Below, piece by piece: positions 18,124 through 25,748 of a stretch of 64,000 nucleotides of DNA (the stretch's first letter is position 1; every line of letters starts with the position of its first letter). The DNA lies in the NCBI GenBank assembly GCA_044507625.1, contig JBIQJE010000011.1:1-64000 (forward strand), given 5' to 3'. This DNA is from Hyphomicrobium_A sp044507625. GTDB taxonomy: Bacteria; Pseudomonadota; Alphaproteobacteria; Rhizobiales; Hyphomicrobiaceae. The translations under genes and the position numbers were made by a program. The notes beneath the pieces are model-generated. The model searched no databases, was not told where the DNA came from, and saw nothing but the letters and a program-made list of their open reading frames with translations.

Positions 18124-19953
18124 CTACGCCCGTTCGCGGTTCTTGAGCCGCAAAAGGCGCATTTCGCGGTCGTAGATCACTTCCCCGCCCGGGATGCGGA
18201 TCTCCCGCACCAGCTCGAGCATGCTCCGGCTCGGCCCCGGCGTCGTGATGCTGGCGAGCGTGGCGCCGAGCACACCGGCCGGCAAGCCGAACATCCCGGC
18301 CAACGCACCGTCGAGCCCGACGATCCCCGCCTCGGCGGCGAGAATGGTGAGGAGGGCAACGCCGAAACCGCAGCTCATACCCGCAATCGCGCCGAAGGCA
18401 TTCATGCGCTTCCACCAGATCGAAAGCACGAGCACGGGGAAGAACGCGGAGGCGCTGAGTGCCAGCGACCACAGCATCAGCCGCAGCGGATCGGTGGGTG
18501 CCAGGAGTGTGAAAAGCCCACCGACAACCGCGACGGCGGCAATCGCGAGACGCCCGAATTGCACGCGAGCCTGGCGCGCCAATGGCTCCCAGGAAAGTCC
18601 GTTGACGCCGTCTTCAGCGGCGACGTTGCCCAGCGCGCTGGCGGCTGCGCCGGCGCCGACGACCGCCGCCGCGACAATGCCCGTCGCGGCGAAATACAGG
18701 ACGACCCTCGGCATTTCCGCAGCCACGGGAAGCGCCAGCAACACGCCGTCGCGGGCGAAGCCGAGCCCGGCATACGTGGGCGCGGATGCATTCGCCGCGC
18801 TGACGAGCCCGAACTCGACGAGCTGGCGCACCCAATCGGGCAGCGATGGGGGCTGCTCGCGCACCATGTCCATCACGTAATCGCGCATGTAGACGGCGAC
18901 GGCGGCAGCGGTGAGGGTGATGAGCGCATAGTAGACAGTCGCCCAGCCGAGCGACTTACGTGTTTCGTAGACGCCCGGTGTCATCGTCACGCGGGGGATG
19001 AGCCAGGGCGAGGAAGCAATACCCGCCATCACGGTGAGCATCGCGACGACGAACGCCGTGGGTCCGATGGCACCGAAGGGCGCGGTGAAACGCTTGGCGA
19101 TGTGGGAGATGCCTTCTCCCGGCATTGCAAAGGCGAGCGGGGTGGCATCGGTAATCGCCAACCCCTGCGCGCCTTCGAGGTGCATCAGCGCGCGCAGCAG
19201 CGGACCGTTCGTCAACTGGGGCAGCGGGAAATTGCTCACCATCACCGCAACGATCGTCACCGGCACCAGGAGCGCCAGGACGGCAGCGATGGCGGCGGCG
19301 CTGCCAGACCATGTGAGCGAGCGCATTCCGCCCACCACACCGGTGACGACAAACACGACGGAGAGCAGGACGATCATGAGGCTCTGGGACTGACCGACGA
19401 GCCAGCCCGCTGCGAAGGCGCCCATGCGCAGCTCCGCGGCGATCATCAACAGGGCAGGAATGGCGAGCAGCGCAGCGGACAACACGCGCACGGGCTTGCT
19501 CTCGAAGCGGCGCCCCAGGTAGCTCGGAACGGTAAAAGTGCCGAACTTGCGGAAGAAAGGAGCGAGCATCACCGACATGATGACGAACCCGGCGAGGCCG
19601 CCGATGGTGAGACACAGAGCGTCAAAGCCGATGAGGAAGAACGCACCCGTGAGCGCGGCGATGCCCGTTGCGCCCATGCTGGCGACGCCGATGCCGAGCC
19701 CCGTGTATCCCGCCGGCACGCGCCGGCCGGCCGCGAAAAATTCCAGCGGCTCCTGAGTCGGCGCGCACAATCCGATCGCAGCATAAAGGGCCAGCGGGCC
19801 CAGCAGCATGGCCCAGCGCAGCGGGCCGCTCGCGGTGCCGAGCTCCTCGAAGATGAGGAGCAGAATCACCAGCCCGGCGAGGGAGCTGACGAAAATGCCA
19901 AAATAGGTTCCGAGGCGCGGATTGACGAAGCGGGCGCGCGAGGTGACGGACAT
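18124..19953 (-). CDS. Sodium:solute symporter (VC_2705-type)
   Basis: A 609-residue integral membrane transporter with about 13 hydrophobic segments. SSS-family blocks are visible: FFAAGRRVPAGYTGLGIGVASMG near residues 73-95, a GGLAGF segment, and FGTFTVPSYLGRRFES. The protein follows, on the same strand, a DUF4212 small membrane gene 26 bases upstream. That pairing is typical of the VC_2705 subfamily, whose members resemble the acetate permease ActP and take up short organic acids. The substrate here is not shown. Its C-terminus ends in a hydrophilic tail (IYDREMRLLRLKNRERA). Confidence 0.9.
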   Translation of the reverse strand: MSVTSRARFVNPRLGTYFGIFVSSLAGLVILLLIFEELGTASGPLRWAMLLGPLALYAAIGLCAPTQEPLEFFAAGRRVPAGYTGLGIGVASMGATGIAALTGAFFLIGFDALCLTIGGLAGFVIMSVMLAPFFRKFGTFTVPSYLGRRFESKPVRVLSAALLAIPALLMIAAELRMGAFAAGWLVGQSQSLMIVLLSVVFVVTGVVGGMRSLTWSGSAAAIAAVLALLVPVTIVAVMVSNFPLPQLTNGPLLRALMHLEGAQGLAITDATPLAFAMPGEGISHIAKRFTAPFGAIGPTAFVVAMLTVMAGIASSPWLIPRVTMTPGVYETRKSLGWATVYYALITLTAAAVAVYMRDYVMDMVREQPPSLPDWVRQLVEFGLVSAANASAPTYAGLGFARDGVLLALPVAAEMPRVVLYFAATGIVAAAVVGAGAAASALGNVAAEDGVNGLSWEPLARQARVQFGRLAIAAVAVVGGLFTLLAPTDPLRLMLWSLALSASAFFPVLVLSIWWKRMNAFGAIAGMSCGFGVALLTILAAEAGIVGLDGALAGMFGLPAGVLGATLASITTPGPSRSMLELVREIRIPGGEVIYDREMRLLRLKNRERA

Positions 19954-19979
19954 GGCTCTCTACCCGGACCTGGCGGCGC

Positions 19980-20240
19980 TCACGTGTCCTCGTGCGCTCC
20001 GTGCCATCGGTCGATGGCATCCTGGCGATTGACGAAGCTGACCACGGTGAAAATGGCGATGGCCGCAATGCCGTGGGCGCTCAGGAAATACCCAAGCGGA
20101 AAGCCTAGGAAGCGCTTGGCGTTGAGGCTCTCGGCATAGAGCGGCAGCACGATGATGAGCACCAGAAACGGTACGAGGCTGGCCAGCATCTGCCACTTCG
20201 TGTGCCGCCAATAGGGCTTGCGCTCCTTGCGCTCCATCAT
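19980..20240 (-). CDS. DUF4212 symporter small subunit
   Basis: An 86-residue protein with an N-terminal basic stretch (MMERKERKPYWRHTKW) and two membrane helices (about 20-38 and 51-68). A GGGGGAG ribosome site precedes the MM start. DUF4212 proteins accompany VC_2705-type sodium:solute symporters and are thought to be accessory subunits, like YjcH beside ActP. First gene of the two-gene operon. Confidence 0.9.
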   Translation of the reverse strand: MMERKERKPYWRHTKWQMLASLVPFLVLIIVLPLYAESLNAKRFLGFPLGYFLSAHGIAAIAIFTVVSFVNRQDAIDRWHGAHEDT

Positions 20241-20333
20241 GTCCGTAAGCTCCCCCTGCCCTACCCGCGAGCCGGCCTGGCCCAACCCAGCACGTACACG
20301 CCAACACTGCGACGCATATATGGCGGGATTCCC

Positions 20334-20357
20334 ACCTCGATAGCCCCAAGTCGAGGT
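20334..20357. promoter_or_regulatory. Inverted repeat between DUF4212 and mscL
   Basis: Seven-base arms ACCTCGA and TCGAGGT separated by ten bases lie in the divergent intergenic region, about 80 bases before mscL. It may be an operator or a weak hairpin; the sequence does not decide. Confidence 0.3.
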
Positions 20358-20438
20358 TCTTTGCGCGCATTTTTCGCATAAGCTTCCGGGCCGGCCCGCA
20401 CGGGGCCCAGAAGCCGCGCCTAGACGAGGGAAACGTCC

Positions 20439-20825
20439 ATGAAGCAGATGTGGGAAGAATTCAAGAATTTCGCGATGAAGGGGAACGCGCTCGATCTCGC
20501 CATCGGCGTCATCATCGGGGCGGCGTTCTCTCCGATCGTGTCGACCCTCGTCCAGAACGTCATGATGCCGATCATCGGCTACATCACGGCCGGGGTCGAT
20601 TTCTCCTCGCTCGCCGTCACGCCCATCGAGGGCGTGGAAATAAAGTACGGCCTGTTCCTCAACGCGATCGTGCAGTTCCTCATCACGGCCATCGCACTGT
20701 TCTTCCTCATCAAGGGCATCAACATGATGCGCAAGCCCGCGCCGGAGGCTGCTCCACCGCCGCCGCCCCCGTCCGAGGTCTATCTTCGCGAGATTCGCGA
20801 CGCGCTGGTGAAGGGCAAGAACTGA
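20439..20825 (+). CDS. mscL: Large-conductance mechanosensitive channel
   Basis: A 128-residue inner-membrane channel that opens under membrane tension to release osmolytes. The N-terminal amphipathic helix (MWEEFKNFAMKGN), the pore-lining first helix DLAIGVIIGAAFSPIVSTLV and the second helix FLNAIVQFLITAIALFFLI are all typical. A Pro-rich linker and a cytoplasmic helix end the protein. GAGGGA precedes the ATG. Length is normal for the family. Confidence 0.98.
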   Translation: MKQMWEEFKNFAMKGNALDLAIGVIIGAAFSPIVSTLVQNVMMPIIGYITAGVDFSSLAVTPIEGVEIKYGLFLNAIVQFLITAIALFFLIKGINMMRKPAPEAAPPPPPPSEVYLREIRDALVKGKN

Positions 20826-21060
20826 AGCCAGCGAGCAAGCGCAGAGCCGGGACGTATGGCAACGCTCCGGCTTCGCTTTGTTTCGCTGGTGGCGCGATTG
20901 TCGTGTCGGTTGCGCGCGGGGAGCATGCGTCGGCGTATGCTCGCCTCGCGGCGCTTTGCAAAGGCTCGGCGGTACGCCCGTGGAATCGCCTCCTCAATCG
21001 CTTCGGGACAATTCCAGGACCCTCTTGTCGGGTTTGCCCGCTTAGTCCAATTTTGTCCGA

Positions 21061-21088
21061 TTGACCGGGGCACGGGATGGGCTAAAAG
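21061..21088 (+). promoter_or_regulatory. Sigma70-type promoter of tRNA-Gly
   Basis: TTGACC and TAAAAG are separated by 16 bases and end 17 bases before the mature 5' end of the tRNA. Position and spacing fit a housekeeping promoter. Confidence 0.55.
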
Positions 21089-21105
21089 CCTGTCTCCTCG
21101 AGTTC

Positions 21106-21180
21106 GCGGGCGTAGTTCAGTGGTAGAACGTCAGCTTCCCAAGCTGAATGTCGTCGGTTCGATCCCGATCGCCCGCTCCA
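21106..21180 (+). tRNA. tRNA-Gly (anticodon CCC)
   Basis: Folds as a complete cloverleaf: acceptor stem GCGGGCG pairing with CGCCCGC, D-arm GTTC/GAAC, anticodon stem TCAGC/GCTGA with loop TTCCCAA (anticodon CCC), T-arm with TTCGATC loop, discriminator T and an encoded CCA end. It decodes GGG glycine codons. There is no clear terminator directly after it. Confidence 0.95.
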
Positions 21181-21927
21181 GTACTCCTCTGATTTCAGCA
21201 CATTTTCGGCTCTGCGTGCGGAGCGCCAAGGGAACAAACGGACAACGGGACTAAGGGAGTTCCGGACATTCTTAGCGCGACCGTTCCGTCGTCTCGAAAC
21301 ACGCGGACGTGTCGCGATTCCCGTGGATCTCCCCACCCTGATCGCCATCCGCCGACGCGTGAAGAACCTGCGGGCTTCAGCCGGTTGGCGTTTCGAGCCC
21401 AGCGCGTACGGCCCTTCAGAGTTTCCGTTTCGATGCGAGGGCAACGCCGCGGCGACCTAGCGATGTTCGAACAATGTACGTTGCAGTGAAAAGCACGCAG
21501 GGACTTGTTCCCGCTGCGCGCGAGAGATTTTTCTTCCGCTAGCCGACCCGCGAGAACTCGCCTTCGGATACGGCCGACGATGCACCGGCGCGGCTACCGC
21601 TTTGAAACCCTGCGCAGAGTTGCGGAACCTTCCCTGTCGGAGTGGGTTCCGTGCTCAAAGCATGGGGCACGGATGTCGCCCCATGGCGCGCATCGGCCCG
21701 GCATTTTTTGCCAAGCCGATGCTGTGGGCGGGTGCCGCTGAAACAGCGGCGCAGGCTCGTCCATCGGGCGGCGTGCCCCGGCCACCGCCGCATCGGCGGC
21801 GTCCGCGCCGCGATGCCGAGGCAGGCATGACCTGCACGCAAAACCCATAAATCAAAGGGATTATTGCGGCGGGCTAGCGCTGGCGACCGCAAAGAGCAGC
21901 TTCCCTCCGATGGCAACGCACAACGGG
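21181..21927. other. Long non-coding stretch between tRNA-Gly and the xoxF control region
   Basis: About 750 bases without a convincing gene: open frames here are short, lack ribosome sites and resemble nothing I recognise. It holds one perfect inverted repeat at 21661-21685 (CATGGGGC arms, nine-base loop). No repeat of the tRNA 3' end and no integrase remnant was found. It could be an unusually long xoxF leader or control region, hold a small RNA, or be decayed sequence. Confidence 0.4.
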
Positions 21928-21986
21928 AATATTCAACCCTTCGGTTGACTTTATTTCCCGCGACCAATATTCAACGTAGTGGTTGA
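21928..21986 (+). promoter_or_regulatory. xoxF promoter region with two tandem operator-like dyads
   Basis: The motif AATATTCAAC-N6-GTTGA occurs twice, starting at 21928 and 21966, exactly 38 bases apart. Each copy contains the dyad TCAAC-N6-GTTGA (21933-21948 and 21971-21986). A -35-like TTGACT (21945-21950) overlaps the right arm of the first copy. A weak -10 (TATTCA, 21968-21973, 17-base spacing) overlaps the left arm of the second. A regulator bound here would control xoxF directly. The regulator is not identified. Confidence 0.6.
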
Positions 21987-22060
21987 GGATAGTGACGGAC
22001 TATCGGCGATCCCCGGCGCGATCCTCGCCAAAGTTGCAAAAATTAAGGAGGAAGCACCCT

Positions 22061-23884
22061 ATGGGGAAGGTTGTGTACGCAGCAGCGACAGCCGCGCTCG
22101 TTTGCGCACTGTCAATGCCCGCGGTGGCAAATGACGACGTCATGAAGAACACCGCAGACCCGAAGAACTGGGCGCAACAGGAAGGCAACTACGCCAACAC
22201 CCGCTATTCGAAGCTCGACCAGATCAACACGAAGAACGTCAAAGACCTTAAGGTCGCCTGGACGTTCTCGACGGGCGTGCTGCGCGGTCACGAGGGCTCT
22301 CCCCTCGTCATCGGCAACATGATGTATCTCCACACGCCGTTCCCGAACATCGTCTACGCTCTCAACCTCGATGACGAGAACAAGATCGTCTGGAAGTACG
22401 AGCCGAAGCAGGACCCGTCGGTCGTGCCGATCATGTGCTGCGATACGGTGAACCGCGGCCTCGCCTATGCCGACAACACCATCTACCTCTACCAGGCCGA
22501 TACGTCGGTGGTCGCTCTCGACGCCACGAACGGCAAGGAGAAGTGGAAGTCGGTGAACGGCGATCCGAAGAAGGGCGAGTCGGGCACCATGGCGCCGACC
22601 GTCATCAAGGACGCAGTGATCGTTGGTATCTCGGGCGCCGAATTCGGCGTGCAGGGCCACGTGACCGCGTATGACCGCAAGACTGGCAAGCGCCTGTGGC
22701 GCGGCTATAACGTCGGCACGGACGATCAGCTCCTGTTCGACCCCGAGAAGACAATGTCCCTCGGCAAGCCGGTGGGCAAAGACTCCTCGATCAAGACCTG
22801 GACCGGTGACCAGTGGAAGATCGGCGGCGGCACGGTTTGGGGCTGGTTCTCCTATGATCCGGACCTGAACCTCGTCTACTACGGTTCCGCCAACCCTTCG
22901 ACGTGGAACCCGGCTCAGCGCGCTGGACCGGACGGCAAGCCGATCGACCAGAAGTGGACGATGTCCCTCATCGCCCGCAACCCCGAGACCGGTGTCGCTG
23001 CCTGGGCCTACCAGATGACCCCGTTCGACGAGTGGGACTATGACGGCGTCAACGAGAACATTCTCGTCGACGACATGGAGATCAAGGGCAAGAAGCACAA
23101 TGTGCTCGTGCACTTCGATCGCAACGGTCTCGCCTACACCGTCGACCGCAAGACCGGCATCCCGCTGGTCGTCGAAAAGTACGACCCCGCCGTCAACTGG
23201 ACGACTGGCGTCGATCTCGACCCCAAGAGCCCGACCTACGGTCGCCCGTCGGTCGTCGCTTCCAAGTCGACGTTCCTGAACGGTCCCGACGTCAACACCA
23301 CCGACGTCTGCCCGGCCGCTCTTGGAACGAAGGACCAGCAGCCGGCTTCCTACTCTCCGCTGACGGGTCTCTTCTACGTGCCGACGAACCACGTCTGCAT
23401 GGATTATGAGCCCTTCAAGGTCGAGTACACCGCCGGTCAGCCGTACGTCGGCGCCACGCTCTCCATGTATCCGCCGAAGGGCGAGAGCCACATGGGCAAC
23501 TTCATCGCGTGGGATGCTGCCAACGGTAAGATCGTCTGGTCGAACAAGGAGCAGTTCTCGGTGTGGTCGGGTGTTCTCACCACCGCTGGCGGCATCGCCT
23601 GCGTCGGCACCCTCGAGGGCTACTTCAAGTGCGTCGATCAGAAGGACGGCAAGGAGCTGTACAAGAACCGTACGCCTTCCGGCATCATCGGTAACGTCTT
23701 CACCTACGGCCATAAGGGCAAGCAGTACGTCGGCGTCTTCTCGGGCGTCGGTGGTTGGGCCGGCATCGGTCTGGCTGCTGGTCTGACCAACCCGACCGAC
23801 GGTCTGGGTGCTGTGGGTGGCTACGCCGGCCTCAGCAGCTACACCGCTCTCGGTGGCTCGCTGACCGTGTGGACGCTGCCATAA
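22061..23884 (+). CDS. xoxF: Lanthanide-dependent methanol dehydrogenase XoxF
   Basis: Periplasmic PQQ enzyme oxidising methanol to formaldehyde (or formate) and passing electrons to a cytochrome c. The 607-residue precursor starts at an ATG nine bases after AAGGAGGA and has a signal peptide cleaved near AVA-ND (residue 24). The vicinal disulfide pair CC (126-127), Glu194, Asn278 and catalytic Asp326 are at the expected places. The motif WDYD adds Asp328, the extra acidic ligand that marks lanthanide-binding XoxF rather than calcium-dependent MxaF (Ala there). The beta-propeller W-motifs are plentiful. The gene is monocistronic: no xoxG cytochrome or xoxJ follows. Confidence 0.96.
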   Translation: MGKVVYAAATAALVCALSMPAVANDDVMKNTADPKNWAQQEGNYANTRYSKLDQINTKNVKDLKVAWTFSTGVLRGHEGSPLVIGNMMYLHTPFPNIVYALNLDDENKIVWKYEPKQDPSVVPIMCCDTVNRGLAYADNTIYLYQADTSVVALDATNGKEKWKSVNGDPKKGESGTMAPTVIKDAVIVGISGAEFGVQGHVTAYDRKTGKRLWRGYNVGTDDQLLFDPEKTMSLGKPVGKDSSIKTWTGDQWKIGGGTVWGWFSYDPDLNLVYYGSANPSTWNPAQRAGPDGKPIDQKWTMSLIARNPETGVAAWAYQMTPFDEWDYDGVNENILVDDMEIKGKKHNVLVHFDRNGLAYTVDRKTGIPLVVEKYDPAVNWTTGVDLDPKSPTYGRPSVVASKSTFLNGPDVNTTDVCPAALGTKDQQPASYSPLTGLFYVPTNHVCMDYEPFKVEYTAGQPYVGATLSMYPPKGESHMGNFIAWDAANGKIVWSNKEQFSVWSGVLTTAGGIACVGTLEGYFKCVDQKDGKELYKNRTPSGIIGNVFTYGHKGKQYVGVFSGVGGWAGIGLAAGLTNPTDGLGAVGGYAGLSSYTALGGSLTVWTLP

Positions 23885-23960
23885 GCCTAGGATTGAACAC
23901 ACAAATCCCACTCGCACAGTTCTGCGCTACCTCCATTGCGCACACGCTTGCGAGCTACTT

Positions 23961-23994
23961 GACCGGCGCCTCACCAGCGCCGGTCTTTTTATTT
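23961..23994 (+). terminator. Rho-independent terminator of xoxF
   Basis: A perfect nine-base stem (GACCGGCGC and complement), seven-base loop and TTTTTATTT tail lie 76 bases after the xoxF stop. This shows xoxF is transcribed without downstream partners. Confidence 0.92.
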
Positions 23995-24020
23995 GGCGCG
24001 GGCCATAAGATGGGAGTTGT

Positions 24021-24048
24021 TTGACAGGGGCCGAACCGTCTAGATACT
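24021..24048 (+). promoter_or_regulatory. Promoter of the arsR-type gene
   Basis: TTGACA and GATACT with a 16-base spacer end seven bases before the arsR ATG. Transcription would then start at or next to the start codon, and no ribosome site is visible, so the messenger may be leaderless. Confidence 0.5.
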
Positions 24049-24055
24049 TAATCCG

Positions 24056-24382
24056 ATGGTTGAACATGACGACAGGCTTGGCTCCATATTCTTCGCGCTG
24101 TCGAATGACACGCGGCGGAAGATGGTGCGCCTGCTCGCCCGCCGTCCCTACCGCATTACGGAACTCGCGCCCAAGTTCGACATCTCGCTCGCGGCCGTCT
24201 CGAAGCACGTGCAGCTTTTGGAGCGGGCGGGCCTGATCGACCGGCAGGTGAAAGGGCGCGATCACTTCTGCACGCTGAAGCCCAACGCCTTGAGCAGGGC
24301 CCATGCCTGGCTCAGCGGCTACGAGCAGTACTGGAGCGCGAGGCTCGATGCTCTCGAGAGGATGCTCTCCGAAGACGAATAG
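24056..24382 (+). CDS. ArsR/SmtB family transcriptional regulator
   Basis: A 108-residue winged-helix DNA-binding protein. The segment LGSIFFALSNDTRRKMVRLLARRPYRITELAPKFDISLAAVSKHVQLLERAGLI is a standard ArsR helix-turn-helix and wing. No Cys-rich metal site is present, so it belongs to the subgroup that lacks metal sensing and is commonly paired with AHSA1 (SRPBCC) genes. Its stop codon is followed immediately by the start of the next gene. Confidence 0.93.
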   Translation: MVEHDDRLGSIFFALSNDTRRKMVRLLARRPYRITELAPKFDISLAAVSKHVQLLERAGLIDRQVKGRDHFCTLKPNALSRAHAWLSGYEQYWSARLDALERMLSEDE

Positions 24383-25516
24383 GTGCGTATTTTGGCAGGT
24401 AAAAAGCCGCCCCCGGCGATCGCGGTCACCATCGTCCGCAGGCTGAAAGCTACGCCCGGCAAAGTATTCTCGGCCTGGACGCAACCCAGGACGCTCGTGC
24501 GCTGGCTCGCCCCCGGCGGCGACATGGTCACCGGCATAGAGACGGAGCTGCGCGAGGGCGGCAAATACCGCGTCGACGCGGTCGACACCCATGGGCGGCC
24601 CTATTCGATCAACGGTGTCTATGTCGAGCTCGTCGAGGACGAGCGCGTGGTCATGACCTGGAACTACGATGGGCCGGTAGCGGCGCTTCGCACGCGGGCG
24701 ACGCTGGTTTCCGCGGAGTTGCGCGCCCTCGGCCCGGCGCTGACCGAGCTCACCTTAACGCACGAGAAGAACCCCAATCGCGAGGTTGCCGGTCTCAACC
24801 GCGTGAACTGGAAATCCTGTCTCGACAAGCTCGAGGACACCTGCGGGGAGGTGCGGCAGAAGCCCCCCGCAGGTGAGCAGCCGCGGGACTTCTTCTCGGA
24901 CGGACACCGCAAACTGCAAGATCAGTTCGGCACGCGGCGGATTGCGGACCGTCTCGACGATCTCACTGTGCATGACCAGCTCAAAGCCGCCGACGCCGCA
25001 TTCATCACGCGGCAGAACATGTTCTTCATCGCCACCACCGACCCCTACGGCCAACCCAACTGCTCCTACAAGGGCGGCAATCGCGGGTTCGTGACCGTGA
25101 TCGATGACCGGACGATTGCTTTCCCGGACTACAACGGCAACGGCATGCACCTGTCGACGGGCAACATCACCGAGACGTCGCGGGTGGGCATGCTGTTCGT
25201 CGACTTCGAACGTCAGTCGCGTCTGCGGGTGCTGGGCCGCGCCGAAGTGTCGGCGTCGGACCGCCTGCTGAAGCGCTATCCCGGCGCGCAGATGATCGTC
25301 CGCGTGCACGTCGAATCCGTGTTCTCGAACTGTCCGCGGTACGTGCACAAGATGCAGCTCGTCGAGGAATCGGTGTTCGTGCCCAAGGCTGAGAAGCCCC
25401 AGCCGGTCGCCGAGTGGAAGCGGCTGCGGGCCGTGGCCGATGCTCTGCCCGAGGCGGATGCCGATGCCGCGGGCACCGACTCGGACGAAGAAAAGGCGAT
25501 GAACAAAGATAGCTGA
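24383..25516 (+). CDS. AHSA1 (SRPBCC) - pyridoxamine 5'-phosphate oxidase-like fusion protein
   Basis: A 377-residue cytosolic protein beginning at a GTG that abuts the arsR stop. Residues about 13-148 form an AHSA1/SRPBCC ligand-binding domain (KVFSAWTQPRTLVRWLAPGG, ETELREGGKYRVD, ELTLTHEK). Residues about 175-340 form a split-barrel flavin-binding domain of the pyridoxamine-oxidase type (FFIATTDPYGQPNCSYKGGNRGFV, IAFPDYNGNGMHLSTGNI, RLRVLGRAEV). The Asp/Glu-rich tail is hydrophilic. ArsR-AHSA1 pairs are common, but this AHSA1-flavin fusion is not one I recognise. The substrate is unknown. Confidence 0.85.
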   Translation: MRILAGKKPPPAIAVTIVRRLKATPGKVFSAWTQPRTLVRWLAPGGDMVTGIETELREGGKYRVDAVDTHGRPYSINGVYVELVEDERVVMTWNYDGPVAALRTRATLVSAELRALGPALTELTLTHEKNPNREVAGLNRVNWKSCLDKLEDTCGEVRQKPPAGEQPRDFFSDGHRKLQDQFGTRRIADRLDDLTVHDQLKAADAAFITRQNMFFIATTDPYGQPNCSYKGGNRGFVTVIDDRTIAFPDYNGNGMHLSTGNITETSRVGMLFVDFERQSRLRVLGRAEVSASDRLLKRYPGAQMIVRVHVESVFSNCPRYVHKMQLVEESVFVPKAEKPQPVAEWKRLRAVADALPEADADAAGTDSDEEKAMNKDS

Positions 25517-25522
25517 TCCCCT

Positions 25523-25540
25523 GCGCGGCTTTCACCGCGC
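25523..25540. terminator. Stem-loop after the AHSA1 fusion gene
   Basis: A six-base GC stem (GCGCGG/CCGCGC) with a six-base loop lies seven bases past the stop. There is no T-tract, so termination is only possible. The rest of the 230-base gap before ilvA shows nothing clear. Confidence 0.35.
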
Positions 25541-25748
25541 GGCTGAGCTGGACAAGCCATCTGGACGCGCCGTCTCGCCCCGGACCCTGCGTCCTCGAGG
25601 CTGCGCCAAGCCGGCGCGGCAAGAAAACGTGAACGCCAATCCCTCCGGCGGGTTGACTGCGGGCCCCTCGCCTGGGAATTGAGGCGGCCAGCGGGCGCGG
25701 GCCAACCGGCCGCCCCCGATCCATTCCTCATTCCCCTCGGGGCACACC

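Noticed and set aside
17929..20139. Open frame of more than 700 codons opposite the sodium:solute symporter
   Set aside because: Arg/His/Asp-rich shadow; the minus strand encodes a clear SSS transporter with its DUF4212 partner.
21082..21444. Frame antisense to tRNA-Gly giving a GSNRRHSAWEADVLPLNYAR peptide
   Set aside because: This peptide is a well-known artefact of reading through the complement of a tRNA gene.
21106..21927. Integration site at tRNA-Gly
   Set aside because: No duplicate of the tRNA 3' end and no integrase or phage gene found.
22112..23917. Open frame of about 600 codons antisense to xoxF
   Set aside because: High GC and strong codon bias in xoxF leave the opposite strand open; the protein has no recognisable motif, while xoxF has complete family signatures.
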